64,000 nt of DNA from Hysterangium stoloniferum (GCA_015178975.1 WHVD01000026.1:496001-560000); one strand, 5' to 3'. Numbered from the stretch's first letter, positions 44,755 through 57,697 are shown. Translations and numbers: made by a program. Notes: generated by a model not told the origin, from the sequence alone.

Positions 44755-46339
44755 CAGTGAGGGACAAAACCCTTCCAATGATTTTTAGTTGTGAAAATAT
44801 TCTTGAATAACTCAAGAACTGCTGTAGATACAGACCTGAAATTTGGTGGTTGGTTAGGTCTATATTATCTATATACCCTTAAAATATTATGACAAAAGCA
44901 TTAGTATTTCCCATGCTATAAACAAAACACTAAGAAAATCACATTGGAAGGGTTTTTTTTGTCCCTGGTATAAAAGAACACAAATCAAACAATCTAGTAC
45001 TTGGTATAGCCTCCCTTGGCCTCCAAAACAGCTTCAACCCTTCTAGGCACACTCTCTATCAAGTTCTGACAAGTAGAGACAGGGATCTTCTCCCACTCTG
45101 TCTGAACCCTCTCCCGAATACTCTTGGGTGCCACTTCATACTCTCCCAGCCTCTTTTTGAGATAATACCAAAGGTGTTCAATTGGATTAAGGTCAGCAGA
45201 CTGAGGTGGCCATACCATGACCACAAATCCATTGTTTTTAAACCAATTGGTGGCCTTCTTGCTCTTGTGTTTGGGGTCATTGTCTTGCTGAAGGACCACA
45301 TCTTCTGTGTTCTTGCCATAATACTCCATGGTTGCTTGAAGTTCATCTTCCAGAATTCTATCATAAAGGTCAGCATACATCCTTGCATCAATCTTGGTGG
45401 AATATCCTGGTCCTTCCCACAATATACAGCCCCACAATATCAGATTTCCTCCTCCAAACTTGACTGTACCCTCAACCACCCTATCACTGAGCCCCTCTCC
45501 TGCCCTTTTCCACACCCACTTCCTCCCATCTGATCCCAAATGATTGATTTTTGTCTCATCTGACCAAACAACTTTCTTTTAATCATCCACAGTCCAGCCA
45601 GAGCAAAGTCCATCCTTACCTTCCTATGCCTCTTAGTGAATAAAGGCCTTTTTCTCTTCACCATAGCCCTCATTCCAGCCTTCTTGAGTGCTCTATGAAA
45701 GTCTTCACTGAAATGGACTCTCCAGTCATATTTTGAAGGATTTTGGTAACCTCAGTGGCACATTCTGCCTGCTGAGAAGTGATTTGTTGGATGGAATCAT
45801 GAATATCTGAGGGAGAAAGCATGCATGGATGGCCACCAAGTGCTTTGGCAAGTGATGGGCAATGGGTAAAGTGAATTCTGGATATAGTGGACAGGCCTCT
45901 GCCAGTAATTGCAGAGATCTGAGATGCAGACTTGCCCTTATTGAGCAAAGTGAGAATGTGGCTACCCTGAGCAGAAGTAAGAGCTTTCATAGTGTAGAAT
46001 GTTGAGTTGTGGGGATGTTGTTGAACTAGAAAGTGAACAGCTATATATATATCTAATTTTGACAGGTCACATGATTAAACAAAACCTTATTTGCAGATAA
46101 TCAATAAGGTTTTGTGCTAATCATGTGACTGGGACAAAACCCTTCCAATGTGATTTTATTATTATTTTATTTATAGCATGGGAAATACTAATGCTTATGT
46201 CATAATATTTTGAGGGCATATAGATAACATAGAAACCTAACCACCCACCAAATTCCAGGTCTGTAGCTACAGTGGTTCTTGAGTTATTCAAGAATCTTTG
46301 CACAACTAAAAATCATTGGAAGGGTTTTGTCCCTCACTG
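44755..46339 (-). mobile_element. Tc1/mariner element 4
   Basis: 1,585 bp, flanked by TA (44753-44754, 46340-46341). The empty site GGTATATAGGTATGC is present at 20,739 and 55,780. Arms of about 205 bp carry GGGACAAAACCCTTCCAATG at the outer end and its inverse at the inner end. Confidence 0.93.
44994..45990 (-). pseudogene. Tc1-family DD34E transposase, frameshifted
   Basis: Three overlapping frames rebuild one gene. N-terminus 45,670-45,990 has a helix-turn-helix region (LLNKGKSASQISAITGRG). The middle 45,440-45,673 contains KRKRPLFTKRHRK, and the C-terminal 44,994-45,539 contains VVLQQDNDPKHKSKK and ADLNPIEHLW with exactly 34 residues between Asp and Glu. The catalytic residues seen are intact, unlike element 1, but two frameshifts (near 45,670 and 45,560) prevent translation. 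Confidence 0.88.
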
Positions 46340-48537
46340 TAGGTATGCACTTTTCCACAGGTAGCATCATCCACAATCCATGTTCTAATTGTGTGCAGTC
46401 CACTCTTAGGATGATGGGTGAGTGAGCCATCTTAGTCAACTTGAAGCTCCCAGCCTCAGTGCGTGACGGGGAGAGTCCTTCCACAGAGCACTAGTCTCAT
46501 GTTCCCACAATGCCATTTCCTCCCTGAAAGTCTATCCCACACTCTCAGACACCCTTCATCGATCACAGGTGGCATCACCATTATTAAAAGTGCCTAAATC
46601 TATCTCACAGTGCCAGGACAAGGTCAAATTGCCTACACTGTCTTTCTAAATGTAGTCACAACTCATAATCTTAGCCTCCGCTCTCCCTTGCTCAGGCAAA
46701 TATATACTTTACCAACTTAATTTTATAGATGAGGAGAATCCACATATCAATCCTGCAGATGGTTTGAGCCTGCTGAAAAAAGCCTCATCTGTTATAGATC
46801 AAGCCATCTGGAGGAGCAATTGCAGCAATAATCATAAATAACTAGTAGATCAGTGTAGAAGAAATGATTATTTGGAACAGATTTAATATATCAATCAGTA
46901 TTACATGTATCTCGAGGAACAGAACCCTGGAATCAAAATGATGCATAAAATCAGACAAAAAAGTCTAAAATCCCGAACAACACAATGAATTCCGTCACTG
47001 GTACCTCACGTAGGCAACACATTACGGTACAGTCATGTACAGAAGGGCCAACAAATAAAGGCCTCATGCATGAATTACCACATCTCAAGAGAAGAAACAC
47101 TGGCCAGTTGGGGTGGTAATAGTCTTACATTCCGATCAAGTTCCTGAGGCAACAATTGTCGGCTTCAACGTTACCTCTTTCGCGATCCACCCCATGAAAT
47201 TTATATATTTAATACAATGGATCGGCTGTGATGGCGTTGAATAAATCTTACAAACGGGGAATGCCTTCGGAGTGGGTTTCGGGAGGCAGTCGACTGATTA
47301 TGTATGGTCCTGTGTTGTAAACATATACCATATACACATGAGAAGTAACAACAAAAAGAACGATGATTAGAACGGAATAACAGACACAAGCCGGGGAATG
47401 CCTTCAGAGCGGGTTTCGGGAGGCAGTCAACTGATTATGTGTGGTCCTGTGTGGTAAACATATAGCATATTCACATGAGAAATAACAACAAAAAGGAAGA
47501 TGATTAGAATGGAACAATAGACAGAAGCTCCAGCTCACATATTTTATTTGCTTATTTGCCCAGGACAAAAATTTGTTTACCCTCCCCTTGCCCCAATAAA
47601 AATGTGTACTCTCCTGAATGAATAGAGGGGGGAAGTGTGAATATCGCACCTGTAGAAAACTAACCAGGAATTGTGTCACTTTGGCATATCTGTCAGTTTA
47701 GATGAGTATACAATTGGGGATTGATAGAATTTTAATGACACTAAGCACCCTGGTTGTTGTATATAACAACCTTCCAAAATGGGACACATCCAATAGAATA
47801 TTAAGCTTGCTGTCAAAGTAGTCGCAGCTTCTAGTACAGAGAGCATTGCCGAGAGTACGAAAGTTTCCCACTTAGAGTCTGGTATCAGTATAATAAATAT
47901 CTGCTTCAACAACCTTCCGTACCCACACCCCACACCTATTGATGCCTCCAAGTAGGACATCAAAATCAAAGCCCTCATCATCGCTCCCATCTCTTTCTCG
48001 GCGTGGGCAACACCCGTCTCGGCTGCCGCCGACATTGCCTATTCCACTGCCTGTGCTTGCCATCGCCGCTGCTGGGACCACCATGGCATCCCCAGCGCCA
48101 GGACCGCCTTCCGTCTCCCCACCCTCAATTGTACTGCCCCCCCTGGTCCTCAATACTGACCCCACCTCCCCTCACTTCCCACACCCATGTCTCCGCCGCC
48201 CTTACTTCAGAGCCTTACACCTGGAGAGCTCCCCTCATACTCAGCTCGTTCGTGCATTTGTGGATGCAAGACCCACACCAAGGGTTATTCACACATCAGC
48301 CCCTCCACGTCCGGCGACATCTCAAACTGCTCCCCATCTGCACCAACACCCCGTGACACCCCACATTGCCCAGCATCCACAGCCTCTTCCCTCACATTGA
48401 CTTCCAACACCAACAGGGACTGTTCAACCCACAGTCCCAAAACATAAACAAACGTACATCCCGCTATATATTTCGCCAATGCAAATGTATGGCAGGATGA
48501 TTATTCATGAAGCGGGAGAGTAGGTGAGATCGAGCCC

Positions 48538-49581
48538 TGTTAGATATTTTGGGAGTCTTAATGTATAAGGTGTTACGACCGTGTCGTAACCCATGTCGCA
48601 ACCCGATGGTCTCCGAGAATACTACAGTCTATCGATGTTCCAAGTTATTGATCAAGTCATCATTTCGGCAACCTTCGGAATACCGACACTGACATATACC
48701 TTCACGGCGATCAAACCTCGTTTACGCCCCTGTCAAAATATACTCTACCATCTGGTTATGCTTTGATACGTCCCCTTTCATTATGATGATCCGTTTTACT
48801 CTATGTTTCACATATGCCCATATATACCTGTAGCCCGTGGACTATTCCCTTTTCTCGTAATTCCGCTCTCGGCTAAATCTCGGCTTCCGATCTTATCGTA
48901 ACTTTCCGGTTCCTAGTCAAGCTTATTTGTCAATGCCGTTTTCCGCTCTTCCCTTAGTTAGTAGTTTCTAGACGCCGATAACCCATATATAAACCCGCTG
49001 TAATGTAACTACTAGACAATCAGAATATCAACTTAGAATATCAACTTAGATCGACTTAGATACCCTCTAATTTCCGACTCCATTATCTATTCACAACCAC
49101 CACATTCCGACTCCATCCGATTTACGATTCAACCTACATTTACGACTTCAACCTCTAATCTCCGACTCTCTCAGTCTCCGACTCTCTCAGTCTCCGACTC
49201 TCTCAGTCTCTGACTCTCTCAGCCTCCGACTCTTGGTCTCTGACCCCTCAACCCAACCCTCGACTTATCCTTCGGTTTCCGATCGGTAGTTTACCGAGAG
49301 GTTTACTTGACAGGACTAGTTTTCGCCCGCCCGAAATTTAAGGACACCTGACGGTAACTTGCGAGGGCGCAGCACATAAGCTGAAGCCAAGTCCTTCCGT
49401 TCGGTCCCTGTCGGCCAGCCGACATCCGTCAGTTTCTGCTCTTAACATAAGGGCAAAGCACATTATTGTACAATGCTCACTACATGATGTTTATATACCT
49501 AAATACCTAATTCAATCTCAGAATCAAACATCGGAGACAATACCGGAGTCTCGCAGCTTCTACAGCTCGCAGACTCCAACA
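48538..49581. mobile_element. Small solo LTR-F (162 bp) hosting LTR-E
   Basis: The outer pieces TGTTAGATATTTTGGGAG and GCAGACTCCAACA lie between AGCCC and AGTCC (one mismatch, worn TSD). Without LTR-E it is about 162 bp, Copia-like in size. Confidence 0.72.
48571..49447 (+). mobile_element. Solo LTR-E, 877 bp
   Basis: TGTTACGACCGTGTCGTAAC to CTGCTCTTAACA with a perfect TSD TAAGG (48566-48570, 49448-49452). This is the best reference copy of the family. Confidence 0.96.
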
Positions 49582-50510
49582 AGTCCTCCATATCATGCAT
49601 TCTGGATGTTGACAATTTTGCAGAAAGGACTCTCCGTTCGCTTTGTTCAACTAAAGTTTCCATTTTATTCTCCATAAAATGTAGATTTCCTGTGCATTTG
49701 CTTGCTATTTCAATCACTGGTTGAAAACATCTTGTTGTGCTGATCACTCGGATATTCAAGAATCATCACCCTTGCGACGAGGGCGCAAACCTTGATTTCA
49801 TCGTGACTTCACTTCTCTCATCCCCTATTTGGTTGCCTTCACTCAATTAATAACAGTTGCTAACTTGAACCTTGATGGTGGATGTTTGTTGTGGTTTACA
49901 TATCTTGATCGATCGCAAAAATTGTCAAGAAATTCACCCAGCTAGGAAAGATTTTTATTTACCACATCCTTGCACTAGCATAATGACGATTCCCTTTGTC
50001 AGATCCATACGTCTGCCTACAAATCAACCTGTCATTTCAACGGTTGCGTGTGCTTTGGTAACAGCAACAAATGAGACTGGACCAAATTTCTCTTCATTTC
50101 CAAGTTTTTGTACTAAACGGAGTCCTATATATACACCAACCAGGACCTCAGCACAGCATGGCTTGGGAGAAAACCATCTGAACATTATCTTCATCCGAAC
50201 CGCGTGGAGCTAGTTATCCTATATAGCCAAACAACCAAGGATTCATCCATCCCTGGCCACAAAAAAACCTTTAAATTGCCCTGTGAGTGTCCGCCACCCA
50301 TTTCCTTATGTTCTTATCTTGCCAATTTTATTGATACTTACACTTGATGTCAGTTGTTTGTGTGTGGTAGCCAACACAGTGATGCTCTTGAAGCTCAATC
50401 GATCGCACAGTTTAACAATGAAAATGAAACCCTTGACACCCGGCAAGGAAGACTTCTATGCATGCACATCTCTGTCCATTGTAACAACCTTGCGATGCCG
50501 CTGCAGATTT

Positions 50511-51816
50511 CAAGTACCACTGGCACCCCCCACTATGACATTCCCAAAATGGGAGTGATTACAAATACGGTGGGATAATCGATAAGATTTGTCTCAAGTG
50601 TTCCATCCAAGCCATTGCTCTGCTAAGCCAGATGCTTGACTAATTACGGGCACTATCAGGGGGTCATAGCACTTTTGAGATGATAGGCGATGGTTTCAGG
50701 GAGGTCAGGGAAGCAAGAAAATATGAAATTCTCAGAGAGCTTGGAAGGACATGTTTGAATAGTAGATAGAAGGACACAGAAGTCACCAGAAGTGACCAAA
50801 CTCAGACTCAGACTCAAACTCGATGACCGGCAGTGGTAGATTGCCAACACGCAGATAGCGCTACAGTAAGTACATGTGGGTACATATGGGTCCAAACCAC
50901 ACACAACAAACAGGACATAGATAGATACACATATATCATAGAGAACACAAAGAGTTGGGCTAGAGGCCTCCCCTCCTCTCATCTGTGTCCCCCAGGAATG
51001 CGTTTCCTTCATTTTCATCTTCATCTGCACTTCTGGCTCGATCATCATGCATTAAACTGAGAGCCCGTCCAAACACCAACATCCTGCCTTCTTCATTATC
51101 TTCTTCTAGCTCGTGCTCATGCACCGAGTCATTAGCAACTTCGTTTGTAGGGTCTTCTCTCTCAACTGAAGCCTTCTCTGTTGTATGCCTTTGTGCAATT
51201 GTTGCAGGTAGCCTTGTCGCCTTTTTTTGCCCTTGCACATTTCCATTTATTGGAGTTACTTGGAGCCATCAACTCAGACTGTTGAGAATCTGATTGTACC
51301 AGCCTGGGTGTTGAGACAGGGGTGAAATTGCGAGTCTATGAAAATATTAACAGCCACAAGCTGTTACAGGACATATGAACCACCTTTACAAGTACTGTGT
51401 GGGGCTCGTTCTTCCAGAAAAAGAAGGAGAATTGGTAAGTACCTGTGAAATTTACAAGTTGGAAGTGGTGCCCTTTTAGCTGTGGAAGATCCTTGCTCCT
51501 TGCTCCTCCTTGAGCTTGGGTCCTATCCTGGAACGAGGTGAGTATGAACATACACTACGCTGTGGACAAGAAGTTACACAGGGTGCAGATCCTCGAGCAC
51601 ACGTTGTAGGGTGTCTATAGTATGTGAAAACCACATATATAATTGCGTTAGTATTCTGTTAATGTTGTGACGACGCGAAACAGTCAGACATCCAACATGT
51701 TGTTTGGTTGTTTGGTTCAGATAGTGTTTGGAGACGCGTTGTTTGGTTCAGATTGTTTGGATTTTTAATAATTTCCTTTTTTGGCAAATGTCATAGTGGG
51801 GGGCGTCTGTGTTCGT
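50511..51816. mobile_element. MULE-like element with 9-bp TSD
   Basis: Inverted ends share CCCCCCACTATGACATT (left starts CAAGTACCACTGGCACC; right ends GTCTGTGTTCGT). The flanks TGCAGATTT and TGCAGAATT match at 8 of 9 positions and the uninterrupted sequence exists at 55,553. A 9-bp TSD with TIRs suggests a Mutator-like or KDZ-class element. No transposase is present. The interior holds non-TE-looking coding sequence. Confidence 0.68.
50656..51238 (-). pseudogene. Unrecognised coding fragment inside the MULE-like element
   Basis: A 92-residue frame from 51238 (MQGQKKATRLPATIAQ) is highly charged, with HEHELEEDNEEG in the middle. A second open stretch further left (about 50,656-50,800) ends TIAYHLKSAMTP and could be a downstream exon. 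I recognise neither. It may be a captured host gene piece. Confidence 0.35.
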
Positions 51817-52304
51817 TGCAGAATTCCCACATGCACAGAATAATCCAGTATTCGCACAATGTTTACTCGTGCTGCTGTCTACGAGGAGCAATGGGGGGGG
51901 GGGGGGTTCTTCGCGCATAGTCAAACGAGCGGAAATGGTCCTTTATTAGTGTCCCTCTACACTGCTGAGCAGTCACAACGCCATGCCTACAGTTGAAGTA
52001 TATTTGTACAACTGGTATATAGGTATCCACTTTTCAGGTAGCGTCATCCACAACCCATGTTCTAATTGTGCGCAGTCCACTCTTAGGACGATGGGTGAGC
52101 GAGCCATCTTAGTCAACTTGAAGCTCCCAGCCTCATGCTTAGGGGAGAGTCCCACAAACCACTAGTCTCGTGTTCCCACAACGCCGTTTCCTCCCTGAAA
52201 GTCCTATCCCACACTCTCGAACACCCTTTATCTATCACGGGTGGCATCGCCGTGATTAGAAGTTCCTAAATATATTTCACAGTGCTAGGACCAGGCAAAA
52301 TTGC

Positions 52305-53950
52305 TCCTTGCCAGGAGTGTCAAGGGGTTTCATTTTCGTTGTTAAATTGTGCGATCAATTGAGCTTCATGAGTGTCGCTGTGTTGGCTACCACATACAGA
52401 CAAACAGCTGACATCAAGTGTAAGTATTGACAAAATCGGCAAGATAGGAACATGAGGAAACGGGTGGCGAACACTCACGGGGCAATCCAAAGGTTTCTTT
52501 GTGGCCAGGGATGGATGAATATTTGGTTGTTTGGCTATATGGGATAACTAGCTCCACGTGGTTCGGATGAAGATAATATTCGGACGGTTTTCTCCCAAGC
52601 CATGCTGTGCTGAGATGCTGGATGATGTATATATAGGACACCCTTTAGTACGAAAACTTGGAAACGAAGGGAAAATTGGCCCAGTCTAGTTTGTCGCTGT
52701 CACCAAAGCACACGCAAACGTCGGAATGCGGGGTTAATTTGTGTTCAGACGTATGGATCTGACGATGGGAATCGTCATTACACTAGTGCGAGGACATGAT
52801 AAATAAAAGTCTTTCCTAGCTGGGCAAATTTCTTGACAAATTTTGCGATCGATCGAAATATGTAAACCATGACAAACATCCACCATCAAGGTTTAAGTTA
52901 GCAACTGTTATTAATTGTGTGAAGGCCACCAAACAGGGGATCATAGAAGTGAAGTTACAATGAGATGAGGTTTGCGCCCTCATTGCAAGGGTGATGATTC
53001 TTGAATATGTGAGTGATCAGCACAATGAGATGTTTGCAACCAGTGATTGAGATAGCAAGCAAATGTATGTATATTTAGACAGGAAATCTACACTTTATGG
53101 AGAATAAAATGGGAACTTTGGTTGAACAAAGCGAAAGGAGAGTCCTTTCTGCAAAATTGTCAATATCCAGAATGCATGATATGGAGGACTCCATCTCACC
53201 TACTCTCCCGCTTCATGAATAGTCATCCTGCCATACATTTGTATTGGCAAAGCCTATGGTGGGATGTAAGGTATTTATGTTCTGGGACTGTGGTTGAACA
53301 GTCCCCGTTCGCGCTCCAAAATTCATCTCAGGGAAGAGAGTCTGGATGCTCGGCAATGTGGGGTGTCGTGGGGTGTGGCTGCGGATGGGGGGCAATTTGA
53401 GATGTTGCCGCACGTGGAGGGGGTGATGGGTGAACAAGGGTCGGCGTGGGTCTTGCACCCGGAATGGGATTAATCACCTAGGTACAAGAGGTACTCGCCA
53501 GGTGTAACCCTCGGGAGTAGGGGCGGAGACGGCGGTGTGGGAAGTGAGGGGAGGTGGGATGAGTATTGAGGACCGGGGGAAGTACAATTGGGGGTGGGGA
53601 GACGGAAGGCGGTGCTGGCACTGGGGATGCCGTGGTGGGACCAGCGGCGGCGATGGCAAGCCCAGGCATTGGAGTGGGCAATGTCGATGGCGGCCGAGAC
53701 GGGTTTTGCCCACGCCGAGAAAGAGATGGGAGCGATGAGGGCTTGGATTTTGACGTCCTACTTGGAGGCATCAGTGGGTGTGTTGGTGTGTGGGTACGCA
53801 AGCAGATGTTTATTATACTGATCCCAGATTCTAAGCGAGAAACATTCGTACTCTCGGCAATGCTCTCTGTACTAGAAGCTACAACTATTTTGACAGGAAC
53901 CTTAATACTCTATTGGATGTGTCCCATTTCGGAAGGTTGTTATATACAAC
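52305..53950 (-). repeat. Inverted patch of array modules M2 and M1
   Basis: The reverse complement of M2 (52,305 to about 53,215) then M1 (to about 53,950). At the right junction M1 flips back to direct orientation around GTTGTTATATACAACAACC, so the joint is a head-to-head palindrome of M1 copies. Confidence 0.75.
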
Positions 53951-55169
53951 AACCGCAGCTTCTAGTACAGAGAGCATTGCCGAGAGTACGAAAGTTTCCC
54001 GCTTAAAGTCTAGTATCAGCATAATAAACATCTACTTGAACAACCTTCCGTACCCACACCCCAACACACCTACTGATGTCTCCAAGTAGGACGTCAAAAT
54101 CCAAGCCCTCATCATCACTCACATCTCTTTCTTGGCGTGGGCAACACCCGTCTCGGCCGCCGCCGCCGGTCCCACCACGGCATCCCCAGTGCCAGCACCG
54201 CCTTCCCTCTCCCACCCCCAATTGTACTGCCCCCCCCCCGGTCCTCAATACTCATCCCACCTCCCCTCACTTCCCACACCGCCGTCTCCGCCCCTACTCC
54301 CGAGGGTTACACCTGGCGAGTACCTCTTGTACCTAGGTGATTAATCCCATTGCGGGTGCAAGACCCACGCCGACCCTTGTTCACCCATCACCCCCTCCAC
54401 GTGCGGCAACATCTCAAATTGCCCCCCATCCGCAGCCACACCCCACGACACCCCACATTGCCGAGCATCCAGACTCTCTTCCCTAAGATGAATTTTGGAG
54501 CGCGAACGGGGACTGTTCAACCACAGTCCCAGAACATGAATACCTTACATCCCACCATAGGCTTTGCCAATACAAATGTATGGCAGGATGACTATTCATG
54601 AAGCGGGAGAGCAGGTGAGATGGTGTCCTCCATATCATGCATTCTCGATGTTGACAATTTTGCAGAAAGGCCTCTCCGTTCGCTTTGTTCAACTATAGTT
54701 TCCATTTTATTCTCCACAAAATGTAGATTTCCTGTCTCAATATACATTTGCTTGCTATTTCAATCACTGGTTGAAAACATCTCGTTGTGCTGACCACTCG
54801 GATATTCAAGAATCATCACCCTTGCGACGAGGGCGCAAACCTTGATTTCATGGTTACTTCACTTCTATGATCCCCTGTTTGGTGGCCTTCACTCAATTAA
54901 TAACAGTTGCTAACTTGAACCTTGATGGTGGATGTTTGTCATGGTTTACATATTTCGATCGATCGCAAAATTTGTCAAGAAATTTGCCCAGCTAGGAAAC
55001 ACTTTAATTTATCATGTCCTCGCACTAGTGTAATGACGATTCCCATCGTCAGATCCATACGTCTGAACACAAATTAACCCCGCATTCCGACGTTTGCGTG
55101 TGCTTTGGTGACAGCAACAAACTGGGCCAATTTTCTCTTTGTTTCCAAGTTTTCGTACTAAAGGGTGTC

Positions 55170-55178
55170 CTATATATA
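55170..55178 (+). promoter_or_regulatory. TATA-like box conserved in each array unit
   Basis: CTATATATA followed by CATCATCCAGCATCTC recurs at the same place in all units (about 18,910, 42,467, 50,127, 52,632 inverted, 59,114). Conservation suggests a promoter, but no transcript is known. Confidence 0.35.
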
Positions 55179-56725
55179 CATCATCCAGCATCTCAGCACA
55201 GCATGGCTTGGGGAGAAAACTGTCAGAACACTATCTTCATCCGAATCACGTGGAGCTAGTTATCCCATATAGCCAAACAACCAAAGATTCATCCATCCCT
55301 GGCCACAAAGAAACCTTTGGATTGCCCCGTGAGTGTTCGCCACCCGTTTCCTCATGTTCCTATCTTGCCGATTTTATCAATACTTACACTTGATGTCAGC
55401 TGTTTGTCTGTGTGTGGTAGCCAACACAGCGACGCTCATGAAGCTCAATCGATCGCACAATTTCTCAACGACAATGAAACCCCTTGACACCCCCGGCAAG
55501 GAAGAGTTTTATTCATGCTCGTCTCTGTCCATCGTAACAACCTTGCGATGCCGCTGTAGATTTCTCACATCCACAGAATAATCAGCCACATCTGTGTATA
55601 TCACAGTCAATAATCAAGTATTCGCACAATGTTTACTCGTGCTTTTGTCTACGCCAAGCAATGGGGGGTCCGTTCGTCGCGCATAGTCAAAAGAGTGGAA
55701 GTGGTCCTTTGTGAGTGTCCCTCTACACCGCTGTGCAGTCATCAAGCCATGCCTGCAGTCGACGTATATTCGTACAACTGGTATATAGGTACGCACTTTT
55801 CTGCAGGTAGCGTCATTTACAACCCATGTTCTAATCGTGCGCAGTCCACTCTCAAGACGGTGGGTGAGCGAGCCATCTTAATCAACTTGAAGCTCCCGGC
55901 CTCAGCGCGCAACGGGAAGAGTCCTCCCATAGACCCCTAGTCTCGTGTTCCCACGACGCCGTTTCCTCCCTGAAAGTCCTATCCCACACTCTCGGACACC
56001 CTTTGTCGATCACGGGTGGCATCGCCGTGATTAGAAGTTCCCAAATATATTTCACAGTGCCAGGACCAGGAAAAATTGCTTACACTGTCTTTCTAAATGT
56101 AGTCACGACCCATAATCCGCTCTCCCTTGCTCAGGCAAATGTATACTTTACCGGCTTAATTTTATGGATGAGGAGAATACGAATATCAATGCTGCACACG
56201 AACTAAGTCTGCCCCTCCGTTTTGTCTTATATCAGGAAGAAAGCCTCGTTTGTTATTGATCAAACCATCCGGACGAGCACTTGCAGCAAGAATGATAAAT
56301 AACAAACAGTAAAAGAAATGACTATTTGGAACAAACCCAGTATATCAGCATTACATGTATCTCGAGGAACAGAATCCTGGAATCAGAGTGATGCATACAA
56401 TCAGAAACCAAGTCTAAAATCCTGAACAACACAATGAATTCCGTCGCTGGTAACCTTCGTAGGGAAAATGACATACATGCACAGAAGGGCCAAAGTTTCG
56501 TGCAGGAATTGACCCACCAGTACTAGTTATGCGCGACATTACACTATATTCCATACGGTAATCGAAGCCCTGGTGGTCTACAGTACGTGCGATGAAGCGT
56601 ATATGATACCCGCCCAAACCCATAAAACAGAATAATTAACGTAAGATCATACTCCTAGACATGAATACTTTACTTCTACACAACGCATAATAATCCCTCC
56701 TGCGTCTTGCCTGGTGTTTAATCAT

Positions 56726-56912
56726 CTATAACGATAACGTGTCCACGTCATCTTCTATAATAACCACGCCATCCACCTCATTATCCTTGGACGGGCTCGA
56801 CATGGGCATAGCCTGAGGGTCGGTTCGCGGTCGTTTAACCCGATCACGATCATGATCGACGCTTTCTGCAGGTCGCTTCGAGCCAATTGTAGGAGTAGAC
56901 GGCCTAATATAT
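56726..56912 (-). pseudogene. C-terminal exon of a captured gene with a SUMO-interaction-like tail
   Basis: About 60 codons ending at a TAG at 56,726: Ser/Pro-rich start (RPSTPTIGSKRPAES), a basic KRPRTD patch that could be a nuclear localisation signal, then DGVVIIEDDVDTLSL. VVII followed by acids fits the SUMO-interaction motif consensus. It lies in the unique block of array unit 4, with apparent 3' untranslated sequence to its left. The layout resembles the C-terminal tail of UBA2 proteins, which makes a link to the UBA2 piece at 10.9 kb possible but unproven. Confidence 0.4.
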
Positions 56913-57697
56913 TTCACAGTGCTAGGACCAGAGAAAATTGTCCACACTGTCTTTCTAAATGTAGTCACAACCCATAATCCGCTCTCCCTTGCTCAGGCAA
57001 ATATATAGTTTATCAGCTTAATTTTATAGATAAGGAGAATCCGAATATCAATGCTGTACACGAACTAAGTCTGCCACTCCGTTTATTTCATATCAGTAGC
57101 AGGAAGAAAGCCTCGTGTGTTATTGATCAAATCATCCGAACTTGCAGCAATAATGATAAATAACAACTAGTCGAAGAAATGACTATTTGGAACAAACGCT
57201 GTATATCAGTATTACATGTATCTCGAGGAACAGAACCCTGGAATCAAAATGATGCATACATCAGAAAACAAGTCTAAAATCATGAACAACACAATAAATT
57301 CCGTCGCTGGTACCTCACGTAGGCAGCACGTTACGGTACAGTCATGTGCAGAAGGGCCAACAAATAAAGGCCTCATGCAGGAATTAACCCACGCCTCAAG
57401 AGAAGAAACACTGGTGGTAATAGTCTTACGTTCCAATTAAGTTCCTGAGGCGACAATTGTCGGCTTAGACGTTACCTCTTTCGCGACGCCCACCCCACGA
57501 AATTGATATATGTAATACAATGGATCGGCTGTGACGGCGTTGAATAAATCTTACAAACGGGGAACGCCTTCGGAGCGGGTTTCGGGAGCCAGTCGACTGA
57601 TTATGTGTGGTCCTGTGTTGTAAACATATACCATATACACATGAGAAGTAACAACACAAAGGACGATGAGTAGAACGGAATAACAGACACAAGCTCC

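Larger units (their letters stand above)
22431..47530 (+). repeat. Array unit 2, split by four nested insertion sites
   Basis: Kept pieces: 22,431-23,912 (M4 tail, M1, start of M2), 33,649-33,744, 42,322-42,833, 44,494-44,754 and 46,340-47,530. The insertions between them are the LTR-A/Gypsy B/LTR-C nest, the Plavaka-bearing block, the TRIM-like element and Tc1 element 4. Confidence 0.7.
47531..52304 (+). repeat. Array unit 3
   Basis: M1 47,690-48,537, M2 49,582-50,510 and M3 51,817-52,304, split by LTR-F with LTR-E and by a MULE-like element. CpG is well kept (CTTGCGACGAGGGCGC at 49,769, against CTTGCAATGAGGGTGC in unit 2). Confidence 0.7.
53951..57697 (+). repeat. Array unit 4 with a partial internal duplication
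   Basis: M1 53,951-54,600, M2 54,600-55,450, M3 55,450-56,170 and M4 56,170-56,525. A unique block (about 56,530-56,905) follows, then the M3 tail and M4 again (56,910-57,697). Confidence 0.7.

Noticed and set aside
47939..48447. Long Ser/Pro-rich ORFs on the plus strand in array module M1 (also 57,965-58,429 and 53,478-53,801)
   Set aside because: Frames are not conserved between copies, opposite-strand ORFs of equal length overlap them, and indels shift the frame. Open frames follow from C-rich composition.
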